A stretch of DNA of 64,000 bases from Hyposmocoma kahamanoa (Eukaryota > Arthropoda > Insecta > Lepidoptera > Cosmopterigidae), in contig NW_020654810.1 of assembly GCF_003589595.1 (NCBI RefSeq), forward strand, positions 22,676,056 to 22,740,055. The letters are read 5' to 3'. The stretch's first letter is position 1. Every line of letters begins with the position of its first letter. Both the position numbers and the translations under genes were made by a program. The notes under the pieces were generated by a model, which saw only the letters and a list, made by a program, of their open reading frames with translations, did no database searches and was not told where the DNA came from. This document shows, piece after piece, positions 12,501-24,500 of the stretch.

Positions 12501-15500
12501 TCCTTTATCAACTCCCTCCGTGGCAGAATGGTTACCATGCCGGACTGTCACGCAGAGGTCCCAGGTTCGATTCCCGGGCCCCGGCCCGTGTGAAATATTT
12601 GTATGACCTACATTTATTTCAATCGTGAGTTTGGGTGTCATTTGTGGTTCTCTATGTGTGTCCATGGCACTCGCGACTCAGGGTTTTCCTAGTCCGGGGC
12701 GATGCTGAGTTTGTGCGTTATTATTACTATTATTATTATTATTTGCATGACTATGCTAATGCGTTGGGCAAGGTTTTTTTTTATAACATCAAGTGATGAG
12801 ACGAACAAGTCGCGCGCCTGATGTAAGTAAAAAAGCTTTAAATCGCAAAGATCTGAGGGGCATTGCCACTGCGCCTGTCACCTTGCGACATAAGTTGACA
12901 AGTCCCATGTGCCTGTAATTTCACCAGCTCCCTTACCCTTTAAAACTGGAACGCAGCAATGCTCACATTACTGCTTGGCGGCAGAAATAGGCGAGGTGAT
13001 AGTACTTCCCTGGACGAACTCTTTCACAAGGAACTCTACTGCTACTAGGTAGCTGCCGGCTCTTGGGTTTCCCAGAAAATGTCTTAATTTTTTGGATATA
13101 ATTTTGTAGTACTGCTAATGTTATGGACAGGTCAGGCGCACGACTTGTTCGTCCCGTCATTTAGTTATTATAAAAAAAGCTTAACAATAACTTCAATACT
13201 TGTCTATTTAGAAAATAATATTATTCTAAATAAAAATATAAATACTGATAGACACCTTACCTTCAATAGTACACTTGGCCGGCGGCGGCAACCTCAACGA
13301 AACATGGTCCATATATGCTTTGATTTTATCCAAATGCTTCTCACAGAAATGTTGCACTGTGTCCCTCATCGGGTATGGTTCAAACACACTGATTCTATGA
13401 TTCGAATTATTATTACCACTTGAACTGTTTATCATGGTCACACTGGTGTTATTTGCACGCCTAGAAGTCACTGTCACTGGACCCAAGACGGACACTGGGT
13501 TGGAATTCACGGATATTGGTCCGGAGCCTTGGGTGATGATAGCCGGACCAGTGTTGGCTGTTGAAGTGATGACTGAGACGTGGCCCAGAGCGGTGTTAGA
13601 GTGCTGTATTGATACCGAGGAGGTGATCGGTGTGAGAGCATCTATAGACTTGCCCGTGGTGAGAGGGTTGACAGAGATGGATTGAGCTTGAAGTGGAGAT
13701 GGTCCGGTGATTATTGTCGGGTTTGCCTGTATGAAACATATTTATATTAATAGAAGCTTTATGCTTCATCATTACAACTCACTTTATAGTTGGGTAAGAA
13801 TCTGTTCCAAGGAGAAGATATACGCCATACATATCCATGCTGGCCCCAATAGAACTTCACTTGTTTTCATCACGGTATGTTCCCCTTCAGTGTTGGTTAT
13901 ACGCAAGTTGGACATTTTTATTAGCTGTACATTTATCGAGTTCTTAGGTTTTCGCGATTGTTAGACATAGGAAATAAAACTGTTTAAATCTGTAACCACC
14001 TGAGTCAACCGTGACCATGTGACCATTTACAGGTAAAGGGCCCGAAACGTTGGTTTGAAAAAACAAATATACACGATTAAATCCGGAAAAATAGTTTCAT
14101 TTCCTATGTAGAGCTCCTTGTGAAAGAGTTCGTCCAGGGAAGTACTGCACCCTTATTTCTGCCGCCAAGCAGTAATGTGTGCTGCATTCCGGTTTAGAAG
14201 GGTAAGGGTGTTGGTGAAATTATATGCTAATGGGACTTGCGAACTTGATGTCTCAGGGTAACCGGGCACAGTGGCAGTGCCCATGAGATCTTTGCGATTT
14301 AAAGCTCTGAGTGGCACTGCAACTGTTATGGATAGGTGTGTCGCTTACCACCAGGCGCACTACTTGTTCGTGCTGTCACTTGCTATTATAAAAATAATAA
14401 TAAGAAAATCATAGGTACATGCCACCAATGGTACCCCCACTGGGCTACTTCCTGCATTATGCAGATTTCAACATAATGTCTTCCTTTGAGAGATATGTTT
14501 TAACTAGAGTTTCTTGCTCATTCTTCTCAGGGGAATCTGCCTTACGAGTAAGCGGTAGAGTTGAACGATTATGACGATTACAAGTGTAATTTGCTTAACT
14601 ATAAAGAGTATTTTAAATTTTAATGAAAGATTTTACGATCTCCGTGAATTTCAGGATGGAAGTTTTCGTAAATTGTACTGCATGCTGGAATGCCATGCAG
14701 AGGTAGAGTTGAATCAATATGAAGATTACAAGTGTAATTTGCTTATCTATAAAATAAAGAGTATTTTAAACTTTAATGAAAGATTTTACGGTCTCCGTGA
14801 AATTCAGGATGGATGTTTTCGTAAATTGTGCTGCATGCTGGTTTGATTCCCGGGTCGGGAGAAAAATTTGTATGACCTATATGTATTTCTCAGTTTGGGT
14901 GTAATTATTGATTATCCATGTGTGTCTACGTATGGCACCCGCGGTACAGGGTTTCCCTAGTGCGGGGCTATGAGAGTGTGCGTTATTATTATTACATATA
15001 ACTGTTTTTCAAAAACAAGGTTAGTATGTAAGATAAGTGTGTGCGTGTGGCGACACCCGTTATGATAGTAATGCCACTTGATAGCAATTCCATTTAGTTT
15101 GTTATTCCGTGTGTGAGGCAAGGTGTGTGACCATTCTCCTTACATTTTTATTCTATGCTTTGGTAATAAGTCAGTTATTTACTGCATTTTTTTACAGGGC
15201 ACCATTAGAATTACTTTAAAATCCAACTTCGACGCCGAAGTCAGTAGTTTTGTCCCACGATGCAGTAAATCCATTTCCGAAAATCCGGAATTCGAAAAAA
15301 GTAAATAATTAGTATTTGGTGGTTTGAACAAGTCCAGGTCGCTCCTTGTAGACATGTTTCTATATAATATGTGAAACACCTTTTTCCGATCATTGGTAAT
15401 GAATGACTTACAGAATTATTAGCGGAAGCGGACGGCCCAATAATAATGTTATGATGATGCGATCGTGCTGCAGTCGCGCCGACGGTGAGTGGCCGCAGCG

Positions 15501-18500
15501 GACGGCTGTTGGCCGACACGGGAGACACAGCCGTGAGGGTTACGGTTGCACTGGACTTGTTGCTGCTGCCACCTGTTATGCTGCCTGTTGATGTTTTGCC
15601 ATTCACACCTACGAAAATGAATAACCCAGGTTTAATGTACTTGTATTAGGTATACTATAGTTTTGTGATTGTGAATGTAACCTAAAACCTAAAACCTAAA
15701 ACTGCTTTCGCAGTTTGGTGTATTATTTTCTCTTGTATGCCTTGTTTGTATGAAATAAATAAATAGATAATAAACAAAACAACCAATTGAAAGGCATTGT
15801 GCTGGCTATCGAATAGCATCCCCTCCCCTCCCGTGCATCCGTCCGCGCATCTTTTGTCGCAACTTGACTGGGAGCAATTGAGTTGTATATTATATAATTT
15901 TATTTGTTACGTAATTACGTCACCACACTATAAACGCACACAGTAGGTATATTTATATTTTTTTAAAGTTTTTTAAGTTCATAAAGTGACCGGAAGATGT
16001 TAATTTACGTAAATTATGAACATTTTCTTAGTATGGACATTTCGTCATCAATGCGTATGAAAATTCCTTTTTTTTACTGTTTATTTTCTAAACATTCCAA
16101 AATATAGGTTGTCTCATGTTTATTTTGTAAATAACTAAAGTATTTAAATACGAAATATCTATAGAAACACAACTATAATATTATTTTTTGAGACAACAAT
16201 TTGTAGTAAATAATTAATAGGAAAAATACTTTGTCGCAATGCACTAAAATTTCAAGAAATAATACGCGTATTGAAATATAATCAGTTCCAAGAAGTCCCG
16301 AGATTTATATAAGGGAATGTCCACATTCTTCTTTAGTTTGGCCCATATTGAAAATCTTACGGCTACAGTACGAAAATTAATGTATATTTTCAAAAATTTA
16401 AGACATGTTGCCAGTGGAAAATTGCTGAAAACTGTATATTTGTCTCTTTGTCAGTCGTTGTTTGTATACTGCTTAACGACTTGCAGAGGCACCCATAAAA
16501 ACACCTTGCTAAATCTAGAAATACCTTTCTTTCCGTTTTCCCACAGCAGAATTCCTTGCTAAATGTAATGTACTTTCAATACGCCAGTTGTTTATACTAC
16601 TAACCGTAACAAAAAAGCATTCACTAACAACCCTATATCCCCTCACTACAAAGCAGCAAAAGATGAGCAGACATTGTTTGTACCACTGAACGGTTTCGAA
16701 CTGCACACTCCCATAGATTCTTTTGCTTTCTTGGTAGCTTTTTTGTATAATATAATAAATCGTTCACTATGTATACAGGCTGTATATCTGAAAGAGACAC
16801 ATATTCATACATGTCATAGTAAATCATGTTACAACTTAACATAGACTAAAAGAAAAATTAGGACATGGGATAGAACAAAAAAAAATCAACAAAATGTGTT
16901 TTGAAGTGAACATAAGAATAAACCGTTTCCCTTTACGCTTGGTTTCGAGTGCAATGGGAACGCTACCAAGCGAGGGCCGAGTGAGATAGCAACAATAACA
17001 ATGATTTCACATTTACGTTTTGGCTTATGTTAATTATTTTTTACTTGAACTATCATTGAAATGTTTTACGTACTAAAAAAATAAGTTTATGATTTAGTAA
17101 CTAGTTATCATTTAATAAGAATTGAGGTTTTTGTCGTAGTTAAAAATGTGAAATTAAATTATTTACAATGATTGATTTTTTACTTATTTGTAGTTTATTT
17201 ACACTTACGTGGTACGGAGCAAGTGTTCAAAAAATCCACCGTTTTCCACAATGCATAGTCTAGCACGGCATAGTAAATTTTGTTTTAATTTGTACAACAC
17301 AAACACATTTTGTCTCACATGTTGAGATAATCCTCACACGCAACACTTCGACACTGTTCACCTCCTCCGCGTAAACTCCGATTTGGGAACATTTCAATAG
17401 CTTGCCTCACACTATCACCACTTATTATGTGTCTTCGTTTGATCAAGGTCGGGCGTGCGCAGAGCAATTTCGCGTATGCACTCGCGCCCCCACCCCCGAC
17501 CTGTGCTTTGTTACCCGCCACCGCTGCGTCGGAGCAATAATAGTGATGTGTATAGATTTCGATGATTGTTCTCAAGTAGTAGTCGATAAAAAAAATATTT
17601 TTTATAAAGTTTAAGTTCATTAGTTTATTATTTCTTTGGGTTCAGAATCAGAAATATAACGCACTCTATAAGTATGTCCCACTTTCAAATATACAGCCTG
17701 TATATCCTATGAATAAGTTTCAATGTAAGAAAACCAAACAAGACTGGTTAAAATGATTAAACTACAATGATACCGGAAATTTAATATCTGTTGTTACGTA
17801 ATATTAATCAATAATAGTTAAGATGCTAACTAATACAATTAAGTATTCACGTTTCATTATAATTTATTGTTATTGAACAAAATATGTTGACTAACCATCA
17901 TGCTATAAACACCGATTTGGATAGCTAAGATACAAGTAAGCAATTTTACTTAGTCTAGGTATCACATAGATTAAATTGCACTACTAACCTTAATTAAAGT
18001 TACGTAAGCATACAATAATATCACTGTTTGCGATAGTCTGGCGCATATATGTAAATAAAAGGTTATTTAATAAGATTATGTATGTAGGTTAAATTTTTAT
18101 ACAGAATATCTTTAGTTTAGCTAAATTAACTCTCTAAATCTGATCACTGATAATTATGTAATTGTATTATATTGTAGTAATATATATATAATATTACTTT
18201 CAAGTTTTTTATTTTATATTAAAAAATGCAATAACAAACATACCTGTACTTGCATGGTGAGCGTTATTTTGCTGTGAATTGATTTGTTGCGAAGATGACA
18301 ATCGGGTCATGCTTTTGTGCAAGCCACCCACGGAACCACCTGCAATAAACACCATGGCGATATTGTTATTTGTCATTATGTAAAATAGTCTGCAAGTGAA
18401 TAATCTTCACCTAGGTTATCCAGAACTTTTAATTGAAATAATTAGAACAGTTTTTATTAAACAAAAAGACCTGAAAAGTTTGTGGAATTACATCTATTTG

Positions 18501-21500
18501 ACGAGTTTTGTCGAAATCGGTTAAGCGAAAATTGGTGAGAAGTTCAATGAACCAGATTCATCCTCTACTTTGCTACCCTGAAGAAGTGGAATATTTTCTC
18601 CAAATTTGAATGAGACCACCACCCCCTTTGACTGCGAGGCTTGGACTCTAAAAGCCGACACCCAGAGGCGCCTTGAGGCCTTCTAGATGTGGTGCTACCG
18701 TAGAATGCTACACATTAGCTGGACCCAGAAAGTTCCCTATGTGACAGTTCTTCAGCGCATTGGGAGTGACCAAGAACTCTTGGAGACCGTCAAGAAAAGG
18801 TAAGTTGTGCATCTGGATACGTTCTACCGACTTCTCCAACTGATAATAATGGGCAAGATCGAGGGTAAGCGATGTACTGGAAGAAGGAAGAAGTCGTGGT
18901 TGCCAAACATCAGGGAATCTGTTTCGCATGGCTCAAGACAAGGAAGAGTTTTCCAAGCTGACGGCCAGACTCGAGTAGTGGAGAGGCACTACATGATGAT
19001 GACTACCCTCTTTCCAACCAAAAAAGAATAATCGAAAACGGTTCACTATTTTGCCAAGTGACGGAGCAAAGAAGTGGGCCTGTGCCACTCAGAGCTTTAA
19101 AACGCAAACATCGGAAGGACACTAGCACTTCGCCCGTCATCCTGAGACATAAGTTGACAAGTCCAATTTCACCAGTACCACTATCCTTCAAAATCGGACC
19201 GCAGTAATGGTCACATAACTGTTTGGTATCAGAACTAAGTAAAGTGGTAGTACTTCTTTGGACGAATTCTTTCACAAGGAGCTCCACTGCAAAAAAATAA
19301 ATATCGGAGTAACCACGTAACATATACAAAAGAAATAGCCGACTAAAGAAACTCCTCCTTTTTTTTAAGTCGGTTAAAAACCCACTTACCGGCAACATTA
19401 AGTCTAGTCATACTCCGATGCGAGTTAGGCCCAGGATGCAATCGGCCTGTACTCCGAGAGTCGCCCAACTTGGCCCGTCTTGTGTACCCAGTTGGAGCCA
19501 CTGGCGCCACAGGGGCAGAAGTGGGGGGGACTGGCGCCGGCGTTGGCACGGTGGACAAACCACCGAGTTTTACTATGGTTACTCCGCCTGATGTTCTATT
19601 TACTTCGCTTGATACTGTTGATTTTGGACGACTGTAAAAAAAAACGATGCCTCCAATGAGAACTACATCAACTTTATTTTTTGATTATTTTCTGTCATTT
19701 TTGTAAACAGAAATATTTATTTACTAAAATTATGGTCACCGAATTTTGTGAAAAAAAAAACAAAGTAAGAAAAACAAAATTCGAAAAAAGAAACAAAAAA
19801 AAACAATTTTGTGAACAAAAAATAAACATAAACAAAACAAAAACATCGTCGGTGTTTTGTAAAAAGGGTGTAGGGTCGAAAAATTTGTTAGGGGAGCATG
19901 TTTTAGGTTTTAACGGCTATTTTTAAAATATTCACATCCTGTGTTAAATTCAATTTTAAAACTTAAAATTAATTTAAACCAAAATTGAATTTTATAACAG
20001 GACGTCAATTGTGAAAACCTAAAACATCTCGACAAATTTTTCGAAATGTCTTTTACGCCCTTTCTACAAAATACCGACGATGTATCTATGCTTAAACGAT
20101 ATTAGCCGTTGTTATTGCATCGTATTATCGTTTTGATTTCTCTATTTGACCACTCACATTTTAGGCGCGCAATTATTGATATATATTTGACAAGTTTGCA
20201 CTAACTTGTCAACCTTGAAAGTGTTTAAGAAACGTACCTGTGATTAGAGCGCACTACGGTAAGCATTTTGTCTGTGAAGAGTACAGGGAAGGCACTGCAC
20301 AGGGCGGTAGCTTCGCGCATCAGCGCAGCGTGATACGCGCGGTCGACTGTTGACAAGCTCTCCAGAACGAAGTTGAGGGCTTCTTGGGCGCGTTCCTACA
20401 AGCACACAAACCATATCACGTTTAGTACATTGTTTTAGAGGCCGGAAGGTGAGGGATTATCGTACCAATATGAGTTCTGCCGTCCATTAACTAAAATGCA
20501 GCTAAGTGACAAATGGTCAAATAACCGTTTTAAATAGCAAAAAATAGAGCACAAAATTCTCTTTTAAAAACTGTTAAAATTAGTTAACGTGTTCAACTTA
20601 TCGGTACTTACCCCGACGATACATAGCTGAAATATCATTAACAATTTCAATGTTCTAAAACTGGGTTATGGTTTTTTATGATGTCTCAAACAAATATTTT
20701 GTCACTTAGCCGTTTGCCGTAGAGTTCGAAGGCAAGGCCAGACAACCCACGACAGTTTTTCTCAACATATTGACAAAAACAAGTTTCTAAGAAGGAGGAT
20801 ACCAAGTACATTGTGCTTAGGTAACTTTAAATGAAAAATTAACGACTTAGCTGTGTGGTATTTTTCTTTAGTCAATTTGATGATGTATATAATGGTTAGA
20901 TATCCAAAAATTTAAAGTAGCTGTAATATAAATAAGTTCAGAAAAAACAAAATTATATTCACATAGCTTTCCCGGACTGACGGGGAGTGATTTGTTTTTA
21001 ATGTAGTGTGATAAAAAAACAGGCTCTTTGCGTGTCCTTAGTTCAAAATAACAGCAAATACTTTCGAGTATGTTTGAAAAAAAAATCCGACTTCATTTCC
21101 GTTGCTAAACTGGAACGGTGTGTCAGGGTCACTACACATACATTTTTGCCTATAATGTGTGTTATTAAACAGGCATACTAACAAGCCATCAGCCAGATTT
21201 AAGGCCATTCCCATTAGAAAGAAAGAAAGAACCATTTATCCAGCTTATTAAGATTTGTACAGAAGAAATTAATTATTAAAAATTATAAGCTGAAACAGAT
21301 CCAACTCAAGTCGATTGATATGTCACAGCTCGACTGCAGTAACGCCGGTTCTCAATTGGAGCTACTTATAGGATCAGATGGCACGAAAGTACTGATGTCG
21401 GTTAAGACTAAAATTATAACTTATAAAATATAAGTAGGCAAATTACTAATTTACTAGGAATTATGAATTGAATGTATGAAATAATGCAGCTTGTTAGACA

Positions 21501-24500
21501 TTTATGCAGAAGACATGATATTCAACTATTTTTTGTGAAATTACTCCACTAGTTTGTTATAATTATTATAACAAAGATCAAAACAGTAATATAACAAAAG
21601 ATTTCGATCCGGCTGAATTCGAACCTGCATCCTCAGGCAATCCGTGTCAGATACCAAAAAACAATGATGTGCAACAAACACGTAGAAAAATTCATAAGGT
21701 CTGCTGGTTCATTCCGTGGCTTAGTTGGCCGAGCAGCTGGCATGGATTGCCTGAGGGTGCTGGTTCTAATCCAGCCGGATCGAACGAATTTTTCTTAGTG
21801 TTTCGATCTTTGTTATAACAATAGTACCAGAGATAAGTAACTAGAAACTTAGACCCTGAAACAGTATGGATAAGTCTTAGAACAGGTGCCTTACCCTGCC
21901 GGTGTAGCCGAGTTGCGTTAAGAATGCGGCGACGAGCGCGACGGCCTGCGGCGAGGCGTGCGGCCCCCGCGCCGCCCGCTTCACTGCGGCGCCATGTTCC
22001 ATTACCAGCGTAACGCGCGTGCGCGACAGGCATATGATTAGCTGCAGCACACATTATTAACTTTATTTAATATCATAATGTTTTTACCACCATGAAATAT
22101 TTTTGTGAAAACACTCCACTATAGTCAGTCCTTTTCGACGACGGGGAAAAATGACGTTTGTAAGTTGCCAGTTTTCATAAAATTTTAAAAAGTTATGTAG
22201 TTGTTGTCGATAGTTTTATCGATAGATTGTGAAAGAAGATAAAATATTGCCAAAAATGACTGAATTGTGAATGTTACGACGTTCTAATGATTACTAATAG
22301 CGTTATTGCCTTCTTTATTCTTATTTTGACTAGTGGCCTACTAGTATCTAGTTAAATTTTTTTTCATATACATTTTAACAAGAATAGAAAATCTTCAAAA
22401 TATGTCTCCTCTTTCAATTTTTCATAAACATAGTTCTAAATACAGTGTATGCTTGTATGAACTTACAAAAACTGACAATTCAATGCTCAGTAATCGGATG
22501 AATAATGAAACAAGTTCGGCTATTTATGCTTATGGCGTGAATATTCAGTCGATAGTCGATAGAATATTTATCGACTGAAATCACTAGTTGCTAGCAAACG
22601 GGCAAGACTTTTACGCAATGAACTGTCATTTTACTCCGTCTTCAAAAAAACAAGACTATAGTTTGTTATTATTATTATTGATGTAAAGATCGAGCAAAGA
22701 TAAAAGAAAAATTCCTTCGTTCCGATTGGATCGAACCAGCGTCTGTTGTAAGCAACACGCCTGGCCATAACAGTTGCAGTGCCACAGAGTTAAAAATAGC
22801 AAAGATCTGAGGGGCACAGCCACTGCGCCTGTCAGCCTGAGACATAACTTGACAAGTCCCATGTGCCTCTAATTTGGCCAACACCATCCCTTCCATTCCG
22901 GAACGCAGTAATGCTTACATTACTACTAGGCGGCAGAAATAGGTAAGGTGGCAGTACTTCCCTGAGCGAACTCTTCCGCAAGGAACTGTACAGCTACTAA
23001 ATAATCTCACCTGAAGAATATCCAAGCACATACACCCCGGATCAGTCTGGCTAGTTGTGTTCGGGCACAAATAAGATAGCAATTGCGGTACACAGGTTTT
23101 TAACGCTTCAGGCCTTCGAACGGCGATCTGTTCGAATAAAGCGAACAGTGAATTCTTTTCTCCTTGTTCTGCATGTGGTAGGAGTGATACTAGCGCGGTC
23201 GTGTGCCCTTCTAACGGTTCGGGACATACTTCGTATAGATTCGTTAATATGCGGCAAAGAGGATAGTTGCCTGAAAAAGAGATATTTAATTTTAGATTGT
23301 CGCAAGCGTCATCAAGCGAAACAATAACCATTGTTATGCTCAGGTCACACAGAGGCGGACGCGGAAGCGTTCCGGGCGCGGGAATTTTTGTAATATGCGG
23401 TCGACGCGCGGCCGCCGCGCGTTTCAGTGTGACAGGGTTCATATAAACTCGTACATTACAAAAATTCCCGCGCCCGGAACGCTTCCGCTAAATTTTATAG
23501 TAATAAGACAAATAAAGGCCTGCAATGCACTATTGGAATTTCCACATGCATGTTTTTAATGCACGTTTTAACTTCTTACAAATATAGATTGCAATTATGT
23601 TGTTTTTCTACCATAGTTTGTTATAATTATTAATAACAAAGATCGAACATAATCGAAAGGAATTTTTCAGTGCTTGATCTTTATTAATAATAATTAAACT
23701 TTCAAGGAGAAAGGGAGTGAAGATCAACCTACAAGGTTTAAAAAACAAGTGCAAAATATTAATTTTATAAATGTTTTCGTTCATATCTTATTCATTGCTA
23801 TATCTATAAAAAATAAAATAAAATAACGTCGACTCTCATAGCCCCGCAATAGGGTAACCCTATGTCGCGGGTGTCATGGACACACACATAGACAACCACT
23901 AATTACACCCAAACTCACGACAGAAATAAATGCAGGCCATATAAATATGTCTTCCAGCCCGAGAATCGAACCCAGGACCTCTGCGTGGCAGACCAGCATG
24001 GTAACCGTTCGGCCGCATATGCAGTTAAAATAATAAAATAAAATAAGGGACGCAAATACGTTTACGTTATTTACTTAAAAGAGCTAGTTTTTTTATGTAA
24101 ATTGAATGTTTTACTACCATCATATTCAATTGTTTTTTTTTGTGAAATTCTCCACTAGTTTGTTATAATTATTAATAACCAAGATCGAATACTTAGAAAA
24201 ATTCATTCGATCCTGCTGGATTCGCACCAAACTAACGCTGGTTTTATCGCATAGTAAAGTATGAATAGATGGATCGATATAGCAAGAAATTTTAACCCAA
24301 CTACATCCGTAACTAGTTGTCGATAAAATTGGCTTTTATTTCTTTTTCTTACCCGTACTATCGTATTTTTGATATATCAAGAATTGTTTTCATGGATTCA
24401 AAGGATTCAAAGTTATGCTCTGGCCACAAAGAGGCGCCCGCGGAAGCGTTCCGGACGCGGGAATTTTTGTAATGTACGAGTTTATATGAAACCTGCCACA

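Larger units (their letters stand above)
18465..19383 (+). repeat. Repeat family C split by two later insertions
   Basis: Family C blocks lie in order at 18465-18638 ('ttacatctatttgacgag' to 'aatgagaccacca'), 19000-19045 ('taccctctttccaacc' to 'cggttcact') and 19293-19383 ('atcggagtaac' to 'aagtcggttaaaaa'). They are interrupted by a reverse transcriptase relic and by a minus-strand repeat A. The 3' terminus lies against the donor of melted exon 7. Confidence 0.72.

Noticed and set aside
12511..12590. Possible tRNA-Asp gene
   Set aside because: A- and B-box-like motifs are present but acceptor-stem pairing is poor and a SINE body with a simple tail follows; similar copies occur elsewhere in the window.
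15675..15705. Telomere-like repeats (CCTAAAA units)
   Set aside because: Only three units, unlike the insect TTAGG repeat, and next to a retroelement-type tail.
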